From: Caulobacter sp.
GTDB taxonomy: Bacteria; Pseudomonadota; Alphaproteobacteria; Caulobacterales; Caulobacteraceae
Direction of reading: 5' to 3'
Assembly (NCBI GenBank): GCA_030680355.1
Contig: JAUXVF010000029.1
Span: forward strand, 1-64,000
Length of the DNA: 64,000 nt
Numbering within the stretch: position 1 is the first letter of the stretch; the number at the start of each line of letters is the position of its first letter. Shown here piece after piece: positions 1-6,934 of this stretch. A program made the translations under genes and the position numbers. The notes beneath the pieces were generated by a model. The model made no database searches and was not told the DNA's origin. It saw nothing but the letters and a program-made list of their open reading frames with translations.

Positions 1-372
1 TACACCGACGACGCGGCGGCCGACATCATCGCCAGCCTGGACGACCAGGGCTCCAACGCCAACGGCTGGTGGCGGCGCAACCCCGACGGCACCATCGATC
101 AATGGGGCGTTTACAACGGCAATTCGCCCCACCCCGGAATCACCTTTCCGCTGGCGTTCCCGACCGCCTGCGAAAACGTCCAGATCACCGCCCTGGGCTA
201 TGGCGCGACCTCGACCGGCTCTGAAAGCACCACCGTCCACCTGGCCACCCTCGACGGCATCCCGACCACCGACGGGTTCGCCGCCTGGTGCAGCTGGGAA
301 TCGAGCGGCAACGACCAGTTCAACGCCGCCGCCACCCTGTCCAAATTCCACTGGCGAGCCATCGGCCGCTAG
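1..372 (+). CDS. Phage tail-fibre-like protein, C-terminal part only
   Basis: The window opens inside this gene; only the last 123 codons and the TAG stop are visible. Residues 21-36 of the visible part read NGWWRRNPDGTIDQWG, the pattern that opens the gp53-like C-terminal domain of many phage tail fibres and host-recognition proteins, and the end (FHWRAIGR) matches the Trp-x-Ala-Ile-Gly ending of that domain. Such domains form the receptor-binding tip of a trimeric fibre. No other phage gene follows downstream, so this is either the last gene of a prophage or gene-transfer cluster lying to the left, or a stand-alone remnant. The family call is from recognised motifs; the full architecture cannot be seen. 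Confidence 0.7.
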   Translation, partial: YTDDAAADIIASLDDQGSNANGWWRRNPDGTIDQWGVYNGNSPHPGITFPLAFPTACENVQITALGYGATSTGSESTTVHLATLDGIPTTDGFAAWCSWESSGNDQFNAAATLSKFHWRAIGR

Positions 373-737
373 GCCGGCCGTTGAGGCTCTCGGCGGGTTC
401 TCATGATGTTGCGGGAGGCCTCTTACAGGCCGTTTAGAGGGCGCTTCGCCCCACCGCCGGTCAGCTGGCCACCGTCTGCCCGTTCGGCCCAGCTCCGGCG
501 CTACAGAAGTGCTCTAACTGGTCTTGTCCCGGACTCCAGTTCGTCCTGTCGCGCTACACTCATCCGCACGGCGAAGGGCCGCGCCCGGGATCAGTGTGCC
601 GGGCGATGACTGTGTGAGGATAATATTCCCATCTCGCTGTGCGCAATAGGAATATTGTCTAATCGTTCCAGTCGCATGAGCGGCGGGAAACGCGCAATGG
701 GCCGTGCGGGAAAGGGATTGGCGTCAGCGAGCGAACG
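373..737. other. Intergenic region between the tail-fibre gene and the PAS gene
   Basis: This 365-base stretch holds no convincing gene; the short open frames in it have no ribosome binding site or recognisable protein. Its one clear structure is an AT-rich inverted repeat at 622-656 in otherwise GC-rich DNA. It marks the border between a phage-like gene and ordinary chromosomal genes, so an attachment site could lie here, but I could not identify one. Confidence 0.5.
622..656. repeat. AT-rich inverted repeat, 8-bp arms
   Basis: AATATTCC at 622-629 and GGAATATT at 649-656 are perfect reverse complements separated by 19 bases. The arms are much richer in A/T than the surroundings. Possible roles are a regulator or recombinase binding site, or an RNA hairpin. 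No T tract follows, so it does not look like an intrinsic terminator. Confidence 0.55.
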
Positions 738-1229
738 TCAGGCGGCGCGGATGCCGCTCATCATGTCGCCCTGGACGCCGACCACGGCGTCATAGCCGAG
801 GATCATGTCGACGTTTCGCCCGTCGCTCGCCAGGGGCAGGCGCAGCCACAGCAGAGACATATGGGCTGAGCCGCGCCAGGCCAGGCTGTGGCAGCCGACG
901 CTGGGACGGCGGTCCTCGACCACCCGGTCCAGCTCCTGCCGCCAGTAGTCGGCGGCCTTGGCGCCGTAGACGTCGCCCAGGGCCCGGCCGGTGATCTCGC
1001 GGCCATAGATGGAATAGAGACCCGTACCCGCCAGGCGAAGCCGGTAGTCACGGCGCTCACCGGCCATAACATCGGTCAGGCTGACCGTCGGCAGGAAGCG
1101 CTTGAAAGCCTCGGGACAGATGTCCGCCCGGCCGGGAATCCGGCCGGTTTGGCGCAGGGAAGCCCAGTAGGTGAGCATCTCTTCATGTGCGCGAGCGGCT
1201 GTCGCGGAGGCGCCCAGTTGCGCGGCCAT
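738..1229 (-). CDS. PAS_5 domain protein
   Basis: A 163-residue protein that matches the alphaproteobacterial single-domain PAS_5 family (PF07310). The N-terminal helix carries the family pattern Leu-x-Tyr-Trp...Leu-Arg...Gly-Arg-Ile-Pro-x-Arg-Ala-Asp-Ile-x-Pro (residues about 20-45), followed by a beta-rich PAS fold with a Tyr-Arg-Leu-Arg-Leu-Ala-Gly-Thr strand near residue 62. These proteins have no attached kinase or cyclase, and their ligand and role are mostly unknown. The gene stands alone. Its start at 1229 is followed upstream by four GANTC sites within 58 bases, which suggests cell-cycle or methylation-linked control. Family call is firm; function is not known. Confidence 0.85.
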   Translation of the reverse strand: MAAQLGASATAARAHEEMLTYWASLRQTGRIPGRADICPEAFKRFLPTVSLTDVMAGERRDYRLRLAGTGLYSIYGREITGRALGDVYGAKAADYWRQELDRVVEDRRPSVGCHSLAWRGSAHMSLLWLRLPLASDGRNVDMILGYDAVVGVQGDMMSGIRAA

Positions 1230-1234
1230 CTACA

Positions 1235-1292
1235 GAATCCTTAACAACCCCTTGGAATCACCGATGATTCACTATCGCTTAACCGCCGAATC
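1235..1292 (-). promoter_or_regulatory. Cluster of four GANTC sites with CtrA-like half sites
   Basis: GANTC, the methylation target of CcrM in Caulobacter and relatives, occurs at 1235, 1255, 1266 and 1288, just upstream of the PAS gene. TTAA-N7-TTGG at 1241-1255 resembles a CtrA box (TTAA-N7-TTAA) with two mismatches, and another TTAA half site lies at about 1279-1282. Density is far above expectation for GC-rich DNA. Control by CcrM methylation or CtrA is inferred. Confidence 0.5.
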
Positions 1293-1428
1293 AGGAGCAA
1301 GCGAAAATCGCGTCTGGCGACAAAAATTCAACCGGTGAGTCAAGACCCGGGCCGGCCGGTAGACCGGGCAAGCAAAAGGGCGGCGAGCCAGGCCCGCCGC
1401 CCTTTCGTGTCGATCTTGAGAAAAGCGA

Positions 1429-1848
1429 CTAGCGCTTTTTCTTGGCAGCCTGACGGCCGCCCTGACCCAGACCCATCTGCTTGGCCAGTTCCGAACGCGC
1501 CTTGGCGTAGTTCGGGGCGACCATCGGATAGTCTTTCGCCAGGCCCCATTTGGCCCGGTATTCCTCGGGGCTCATGTTGTACTTGGTGCGCAGGTGCCGC
1601 TTCAGCGACTTGAACTTGCGACCGTCCTCGAGGCAGATCAGATGGTCGGGCGTAATCGAGCGACGCACCGGAACGGCCGGTTCTTTGGGCGCCACTTCGA
1701 CGGTGACCGAGCCACTGACCACTTCAGCCAGGGCCTTGTGAACATTCTGGATGAGGCTGGGAATATCGTTCGCCGCCACGGAATTGTTGCCGACGTAAGC
1801 CGACACGATGTCCGTCGTCATCTCAATGATCGCTGATTTGTCTTCCAT
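1429..1848 (-). CDS. mucR: MucR/Ros family transcriptional regulator
   Basis: A 139-residue DNA-binding protein of the MucR/Ros family, small zinc-finger-type regulators that act as nucleoid-associated repressors. In Caulobacter, MucR paralogues work with SciP and CtrA in cell-cycle control. The N-terminal oligomerisation segment (TDIVSAYVGNN) is followed by ITPDHLICLEDGRKFKSLKR, with the zinc Cys and later LRTKYNMSPEEYRAKWGL, then DYPMVAPNYAKARSELAKQ, all hallmarks of the family. The frame is open upstream to 1992, but MEDKSAIIEM at 1848 is the family-like N terminus; the ATG at 1863 five codons earlier is possible. A run of Ala/Lys/Arg ends the protein. Upstream DNA holds inverted repeats and two GANTC sites. 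Confidence 0.9.
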   Translation of the reverse strand: MEDKSAIIEMTTDIVSAYVGNNSVAANDIPSLIQNVHKALAEVVSGSVTVEVAPKEPAVPVRRSITPDHLICLEDGRKFKSLKRHLRTKYNMSPEEYRAKWGLAKDYPMVAPNYAKARSELAKQMGLGQGGRQAAKKKR

Positions 1849-1883
1849 CTTGTCTTGTTCCATCAAGGGAAAGTTGATGCGCA

Positions 1884-1958
1884 ACCGTAACGGTCGCGCG
1901 CTGATTCTGTTCGAAGGTACATATATCGCTTGAATCGGGTGCACAAGCACGCCTGTGC
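1884..1958 (-). promoter_or_regulatory. mucR upstream region with inverted repeats and GANTC sites
   Basis: Upstream of mucR are ACCGT-A-ACGGT at 1884-1894, GCACA-N8-TGTGC at 1941-1958, and GANTC sites at 1903 and 1932. MucR proteins commonly repress their own genes, so either inverted repeat could be an operator. No -35/-10 pair stands out clearly. Roles are inferred. Confidence 0.4.
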
Positions 1959-2059
1959 TAAGGTTACGCACAAATAATGCAGCACTGGCCAATTAACGGT
2001 GATCACCGAACAGTTGATCGTCTCGGCTTCACTCGATCATTTCTGACCTGGAAACCCCG

Positions 2060-3307
2060 TTAGCGGGCTCGGAAGTCGCCCGACAGCGCCAGCATCGCGG
2101 CGCGCTGGGGCTGGGAAAACTCGTCCACGGCCGCTTCATCGCCATCCCGGATGGCCTGGATCAGGGCCGGGGTAAGGGCTGACGACAGTGACCAGTTCCA
2201 GTACCGCAGAACGGTTTGCGCCCGGTCGACGGCGATGGTGTCGAACAGCGTCAGGATACGCTCAAGGGCGGGAACGAGATTTCCCGCGGCGTCGGTTTCA
2301 GGGCGACGCAGACCGCGCCACAGCAGCCGGACATTGTTGCGCGGCAGGCCGGTGGCCTTGCACAGAATGGCCAGAGGCTCGCCGCCGGGATCGGTGAAGA
2401 TCTTCGCGCCGGTCATCGGCTTGAGGCCCGACAGGTAGGCGATCTCCTCGGCGACTTCGCGGGTCATGCTTTCGGAGGCGACGGCCACGGCCTCCTCCAG
2501 GGTGTCGAACGGGCTCTTTTCGATGGCCGCGCGGTTGCGCTGGCGACGCTCGATGAACTGCAGCGCCTTGCGGGTCAGCGGATCCTGCCAGCCCTCCTGC
2601 GCCGCCATGCTGAAGACATCGCTGACGGCCTCCTGCAGCACTTCGCGGGAGACGGCGAACCGCTGGAGAATGACCCGGCGGGCCTCCTCGTCGGACCACC
2701 AGAACATCACATAGGCGTGGCTGGGCCGAAGTTCGCTGCGGCGAAGCAGCAGCGGGATGTGGCGCGGGTTGTCGCGGGTGCCCGCGACAATGGCCTCGAT
2801 TGCCTCATGGCTCAGTCGGGCCAGGTCGTTTCGCAGCAGGGTTTCGATGACAGCGGGCTCGCCGCGGGAGACCAGGACGTCGCCGACCACCTCGTTGAGG
2901 CCGCGGCGGGCCGCGATCAGTCGGCGGTGGTCGATCGAGGCGCACCGGGCGCAGTCGATCAGATCGCCGTCGCCGACCGACCCGCTGTTCTCGAGCAGGG
3001 CGCTGGCCACCGGCATGACATCCCGCATCAGCAACCGCGCCAGACCTGTCGGGATCTCGGAGACGTTGGCGATGCGGCGGGCGATGCGGGCCCGCTCCTC
3101 GACGGCCGCCTCGCGCAGCAGTTCGACGATCAGATCGGCTGTCATCGAGCGTTCGAACGCATTCACCCGGCTGCCGGGCAGGCAGACGACGTCGGCGAGC
3201 CGCTTGAGCAGGGTTGTGCGCGAGCGGACAGCCGGCGGCGTCGGCTCCGACGGCGGCGGGCTATCGGGCGTCAGATCAAAAACGGGACGTGAAGCGGATT
3301 CACTCAT
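2060..3307 (-). CDS. DUF2336 domain protein
   Basis: A 415-residue protein of the alphaproteobacterial DUF2336 family (PF10098), all-helical and HEAT-repeat-like. After a Pro/Ser-rich disordered N terminus (residues 1-30), the helical body starts with LLKRLADVVCLPGSRVNAFE and continues with repeated amphipathic helices; the segment LARLSHEAIEAIV near residue 165 is typical. There are no enzyme motifs, signal peptide or membrane helices, so it is cytoplasmic and probably a protein-interaction scaffold; some family members are linked to cell-cycle or stress signalling. The gene stands alone between MucR and a membrane protein gene. Function is unknown. Confidence 0.8.
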   Translation of the reverse strand: MSESASRPVFDLTPDSPPPSEPTPPAVRSRTTLLKRLADVVCLPGSRVNAFERSMTADLIVELLREAAVEERARIARRIANVSEIPTGLARLLMRDVMPVASALLENSGSVGDGDLIDCARCASIDHRRLIAARRGLNEVVGDVLVSRGEPAVIETLLRNDLARLSHEAIEAIVAGTRDNPRHIPLLLRRSELRPSHAYVMFWWSDEEARRVILQRFAVSREVLQEAVSDVFSMAAQEGWQDPLTRKALQFIERRQRNRAAIEKSPFDTLEEAVAVASESMTREVAEEIAYLSGLKPMTGAKIFTDPGGEPLAILCKATGLPRNNVRLLWRGLRRPETDAAGNLVPALERILTLFDTIAVDRAQTVLRYWNWSLSSALTPALIQAIRDGDEAAVDEFSQPQRAAMLALSGDFRAR

Positions 3308-3408
3308 GGGTCACGGACAGGCGCGAGGAGTCATGGCGCACAGGCGCCACCAATCCGCCAATGACAACAGAGCCTTGTTAACCGGTCATGACCGTCCGGC
3401 GACTCTTC

Positions 3409-3912
3409 TCAGGCAAACGCGCCCATGGGCTTTCTGGGCTTGGGCTCCGCCGCCTTGGCCACCGCCTTCTCCGTCAGGATCGAGGCGACAGACAGGGCCA
3501 GGATGGCCAGCGCCAGAATGAACATCGCTCCGCGATCGGCCGGCAGGTTCATGGTGTCGATCTCGACGACCGTACGCCCAGCGGCGAGGGCGGCCGACAA
3601 CCCAACCGGCTCCGGCAGCTGAATGCCCAGCCAGGGGCTCAGGTGAAAGCCGATCGCGCCGAGAACCACCAGGCCGGCCAGCCTGGCCCCCCAGCCGCGC
3701 CAGCGCGGGATGAGCAGCAAAAGGGCGGCCGCCAGCTCCAGGGCTCCCGTCACATATCGAAGTCCTGGCTCAAACAGCCCTATTCCGCTGCGAATAGCGA
3801 TCAGGCCGAAAACCGGATTCGGGTCCAGCCAGAAGAAGGCCTGGTAGACCTCGAAAAGTAGAAGAATGGCCAGCGTCAGGCCGAACGTCCAACTAAGCAC
3901 GCGCTCCATCAT
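3409..3912 (-). CDS. DoxX-like four-helix membrane protein
   Basis: A 167-residue inner-membrane protein with about four transmembrane segments (roughly residues 7-25, 55-70, 80-95 and 128-147). The spacing, with Leu-Glu-Leu-Ala-Ala-Ala in helix two and Arg-Trp-Arg-Gly-Trp-Gly-Ala-Arg in the following loop, is like small DoxX/DUF4870-type proteins, but the match is loose. The C terminus is a short Lys/Pro tail. The first of two adjacent ATGs, at 3912, is favoured because GGAGG lies seven bases upstream. The gene is on its own and no substrate or partner can be inferred. Confidence 0.6.
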   Translation of the reverse strand: MMERVLSWTFGLTLAILLLFEVYQAFFWLDPNPVFGLIAIRSGIGLFEPGLRYVTGALELAAALLLLIPRWRGWGARLAGLVVLGAIGFHLSPWLGIQLPEPVGLSAALAAGRTVVEIDTMNLPADRGAMFILALAILALSVASILTEKAVAKAAEPKPRKPMGAFA

Positions 3913-4015
3913 GACGAATCCTCCGCCAGGACTCTGTGGGCCCTGTGGCGGTCAGTATGGCGCCGATCGCCAACTGGAGCGATTCACGGTTTCGCGCGCG
4001 CCTCGAAGACGAAGA

Positions 4016-4903
4016 CTAGGTGAACTGGCGGTCGTCCCAGTAGGGCCAGATGTCCGGCAGATCCTTCGAGACCGTGTCGGGATAGGCCGGCGTCCGCTTC
4101 TCGAGGAAGGAGGAGACGCCCTCCTTGGCGTCGCCCTGGGCGCCGCGGGCCATGATCGCGCGGCTGTCGGCCTTGTGGGCCTCCATCGGGTGATCGGCGC
4201 CGGCCATGCGCCAGAGCAGCTGGCGGGTCAGGGCGATGGAGACAGGGGCGGTGTTGTCGGCGATCTCGCGGGCCAGGGCCCGGGCGGCCGGCAGCAGGTC
4301 CTCGGGTGCGTGGATGGAGCGGACCAGACCGCCGTCGAGGGCTTCCTGGGCGCCGAAAACGCGGCCGGTGTAGCACCACTCCAGCGCCTGCTGCATGCCC
4401 ACCAGCCGCGGCAGGAACCAGGACGAGGCGGCCTCGGGCGTGATGCCGCGACGGGCGAAGACGAAGCCGAACCGGGCGCTGGTCGAGGCCATGCGAATGT
4501 CCATCGGCAGCTGCATGGTCACGCCGATACCGACCGCCGCGCCGTTGATCGCGCCGATCACCGGCTTGAGGCTTTCATAGATGCGCAGGGTCAGGCGGCC
4601 GCCGCCGTCACGATAGACGCCGTTGACCTTGGCGCTCTCGCGGGTCTCGTTGCCCTGTTTGCCATAGTCGAAGGTCGAGCCGCCGGCGCCCAGGTCCGCC
4701 CCGGCGCAGAAGGCCCGGTCGCCCGCACCGGTGACAATCACCACCTTGACGTCGTCGTCGGCGTCGGTGGCGTCGAAGGCGGCGATCATGTCCAGCATCA
4801 TGCCCGGCGTGAAGGCGTTCATCCGGTCGGGCCGGTTGAGGGTGATCGTCGCGATCCCGTCCTCGACGGCATAGAGAAGGGTCTCGAAGGTGGGCTGCGA
4901 CAT
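4016..4903 (-). CDS. Enoyl-CoA hydratase/isomerase (crotonase) family
   Basis: A 295-residue crotonase-fold enzyme. ATITLNRPDRMNAF near the N terminus, GAGDRAFCAGADLG (first oxyanion-hole strand) and AINGAAVGIGVTMQLPMDIR (second) are diagnostic. It should act on an acyl-CoA thioester in beta-oxidation or a related path. Conserved acidic catalytic residues lie in the second half, as expected for hydratases, but the substrate cannot be told. The start is set at 4903, where AGGAGA precedes the ATG; the frame is open to 4936. A second crotonase gene lies at 61769-62563 but the two differ clearly in sequence. No operon partner is adjacent. Confidence 0.9.
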   Translation of the reverse strand: MSQPTFETLLYAVEDGIATITLNRPDRMNAFTPGMMLDMIAAFDATDADDDVKVVIVTGAGDRAFCAGADLGAGGSTFDYGKQGNETRESAKVNGVYRDGGGRLTLRIYESLKPVIGAINGAAVGIGVTMQLPMDIRMASTSARFGFVFARRGITPEAASSWFLPRLVGMQQALEWCYTGRVFGAQEALDGGLVRSIHAPEDLLPAARALAREIADNTAPVSIALTRQLLWRMAGADHPMEAHKADSRAIMARGAQGDAKEGVSSFLEKRTPAYPDTVSKDLPDIWPYWDDRQFT

Positions 4904-4968
4904 GGGGGCTCTCCTGATTTTGACGCAGTCAAACATGCGTTTGAGTCAGGAGCAACGCTCGTTGGGGG

Positions 4969-5796
4969 TTAGGCGGCAAAGTGCGGCAGCCACATACCCA
5001 TGAAGGCGCCAAAGATCCCGACGGCGGTGCACAGGGTCAGGATCAGCAGCAGGCCCGCCGTCGTCCAGCGCATGGCCGCGCCCTTCTGGTCGCCGGCCCG
5101 TAGATACAGCTCCAGCACCGCCAGCGGGATCAGGTAGCAACCAAAGGCCAGGAACCGCACGAACGGCCCGTCGAAGTCCTTGCCGATGCCGACCGGGGCC
5201 TGATGGATCAGGATCCAGAGCATCAGGCCGATCCGGAAGAACCACACGCCGCTGACCAGCAGGAACAGGCGCAGGGCCCAGCGGCGGTGGACGTCAAAGC
5301 GTCGGCCCAGGGCCGCGCGCCAGGCCAGGGCGGCGCTGGCGATGATCAACAGGCCGTTGAGGCTGACGCCGACCCGCATCGCCACACCGCCAGCCGTGCC
5401 CCGGGTCCAGACTGCGTACAGCCCCGCCAGGCTGATGACGATGGCGGCGACCATGTAGATGCGGCCATTCCAGCGATGCAGTCCGGCCGCTCGCTTGCGC
5501 AGCCAGGGCAGCAGCTGCACCGGCCCGGCCAGGGTGATCACCACCGCCAGCAGCAGGTGGACGCCCAGCACGACATTGCCCACTGTCCCGCCGGGCCGAT
5601 AGCCGCCGACCAGCACCTCGTTCCAGTCCTCGAACCGCCCGCCGAGCGCCGCCCCGCCATAGAAGGCCGCGACATACAGCGCAAAGGCCATCTGGCCGAT
5701 CAGCGCCGTATAGACCCACAGACTGGCCGACCGACGCATGGCCTTGTCGGCGGCCCTGGCCGGGCTTGGCCGTAGGGCTGGAGCGATTTGCGTCAT
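4969..5796 (-). CDS. DUF2306 family membrane protein
   Basis: A 275-residue inner-membrane protein with about seven transmembrane helices. The conserved features of DUF2306 are present: a His in GVHLLLAVV, then the loop LHRWNGRIYMVAA and later FDVHRRWALRLFLLVSGVWFFR. These His and Arg residues recall haem- or metal-binding cytochrome-like membrane proteins, but no activity is established for the family. The start at 5796 is chosen because AGGAAA precedes it; the frame runs open far upstream only because it crosses the AraC gene on the other strand. It is divergent from an AraC regulator, which probably controls it. Confidence 0.8.
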   Translation of the reverse strand: MTQIAPALRPSPARAADKAMRRSASLWVYTALIGQMAFALYVAAFYGGAALGGRFEDWNEVLVGGYRPGGTVGNVVLGVHLLLAVVITLAGPVQLLPWLRKRAAGLHRWNGRIYMVAAIVISLAGLYAVWTRGTAGGVAMRVGVSLNGLLIIASAALAWRAALGRRFDVHRRWALRLFLLVSGVWFFRIGLMLWILIHQAPVGIGKDFDGPFVRFLAFGCYLIPLAVLELYLRAGDQKGAAMRWTTAGLLLILTLCTAVGIFGAFMGMWLPHFAA

Positions 5797-5825
5797 GCGG
5801 TTTTCCTGATCCGTCGCCCGGTGAA

Positions 5826-5838
5826 CTGTTGCCAACAG
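5826..5838. promoter_or_regulatory. Inverted repeat CTGTTG-C-CAACAG between DUF2306 and araC-type genes
   Basis: A perfect inverted repeat with 6-bp arms and a 1-base spacer sits in the middle of the 69-bp divergent intergenic region, 30 bases from one start codon and 28 from the other. Its position suits an operator that controls both genes, perhaps bound by the AraC-type protein or another dimeric repressor. Binding is inferred. Confidence 0.5.
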
Positions 5839-5865
5839 CCATACTGGGCGGCCAAGACTGGGGCC

Positions 5866-6930
5866 ATGACGGCGGAAATCGCAAAACATGACCCTGGGAC
5901 CCAACCGGTCCTCGCGGCGATGAAAGGTACGGTCTCGGCCGGTTTCGCCGGCCATCTCATGCGGTTCGCGATCAGCCAGGGCGCCGACCCCAAGGCCCTG
6001 GCCGAGCGGTCGGCGATCTCGCCCGAGGCGCTGCGCGACCCGGACGGTCGTATCCCCCTGCGGTCCTATGTGGCGTTGATGGGGGCGGCCAAGGCCCTGT
6101 GCGCGGCCCCCGACCTGGCCCTTCGATTGGGCGCCGAGCGGGACTCTCGCGAGATCTCGCTGGTCGGCCTGATCTGCTATGCCGCCCCGACCATGGGCGA
6201 GGCCCTGAAGGAGTTGAACCGCTATGGCCGCTTGGCGCTGGAGGTCGATATCCCGGCCGGAAAGACGCGCTTTCAGATCACGCCGCACGGCGACGCGCTG
6301 TGGATGGTCGACACCCGGACCAACCCCAACGCCTTTCCCGAACTGACCGAGTCGACCTGGTCGCGCTTCATCGGCGAGACCGCGCGGCATTTCCCCGGGG
6401 CCCCGTTCGCCAAGGCGGTCCATGTCACCCATGCCCGCCCGGCCCATGGCGCGGACTATGAGGCCCTGTGGAAGGTCCCCGTCACCTTCGAGGCCGACTG
6501 GAACGCCATCCAGATTGACCCGTCGTGGCTGAACCTCCCACTGCACAATCCTAGCAGCTACGCCTTTGGCGTGCTCAGCCAGCGGGCCGACCGGTTGCTC
6601 GCCGAGCTGGAAGCCTCGCGCACCGCGCGCGGACGGGTCGAGGCCGCCCTGCTGCCCGTCCTGCACAAGGGCGAGCCGGGGATGGTCAAGGTGGCCGTCC
6701 AGCTGGGCGTGAGCCGCCAGACGCTCTATCGCCAGCTTCACCAGGAGAACGTCACCTACAAGGCCGTGGTCGACGCCCTGCGCCACACCCTGGCCCTGCA
6801 CTACCTGAACGGCGGCAAGGTGTCGGTGAACGAGACGGCCTATCTGGTCGGCTTCTCCGACCCCAGCGCCTTCTCGCGCGCCTTCAAGCGCTGGACCGGA
6901 TCGAGCCCGAAGGCGGCCAGGGCCGGCTGA
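5866..6930 (+). CDS. AraC family transcriptional regulator
   Basis: A 354-residue regulator with an N-terminal sensing domain of the Arabinose_bd type (PF12625) seen in OruR/ArgR-like AraC proteins, and a C-terminal AraC DNA-binding domain. The latter holds two helix-turn-helix units: VAVQLGVSRQTLYRQL and VNETAYLVGFSDPSAFSRAF, followed by KRWTGSSPKAAR, the standard ending. The start at 5866 (MTAEIAK) is preceded only by a weak CTGGGG; the frame is open 26 codons further upstream into the divergent gene's control region. It probably regulates the divergent DUF2306 gene; the ligand is unknown, although proteins with this sensor often detect fatty-acid or amino-acid-like molecules. Confidence 0.9.
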   Translation: MTAEIAKHDPGTQPVLAAMKGTVSAGFAGHLMRFAISQGADPKALAERSAISPEALRDPDGRIPLRSYVALMGAAKALCAAPDLALRLGAERDSREISLVGLICYAAPTMGEALKELNRYGRLALEVDIPAGKTRFQITPHGDALWMVDTRTNPNAFPELTESTWSRFIGETARHFPGAPFAKAVHVTHARPAHGADYEALWKVPVTFEADWNAIQIDPSWLNLPLHNPSSYAFGVLSQRADRLLAELEASRTARGRVEAALLPVLHKGEPGMVKVAVQLGVSRQTLYRQLHQENVTYKAVVDALRHTLALHYLNGGKVSVNETAYLVGFSDPSAFSRAFKRWTGSSPKAARAG

Positions 6931-6934
6931 GCCC

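Noticed and set aside
200-609. Two 68-codon frames near the left edge
   Set aside because: One lies in another frame of the tail-fibre gene and the other crosses the intergenic gap; both are Pro/Arg/Ser-rich shadows without a ribosome binding site.
4969-6801. A 610-codon reading of the DUF2306 gene
   Set aside because: The N-terminal 335 codons run antisense to the AraC gene; the ribosome binding site and family start are at 5796.
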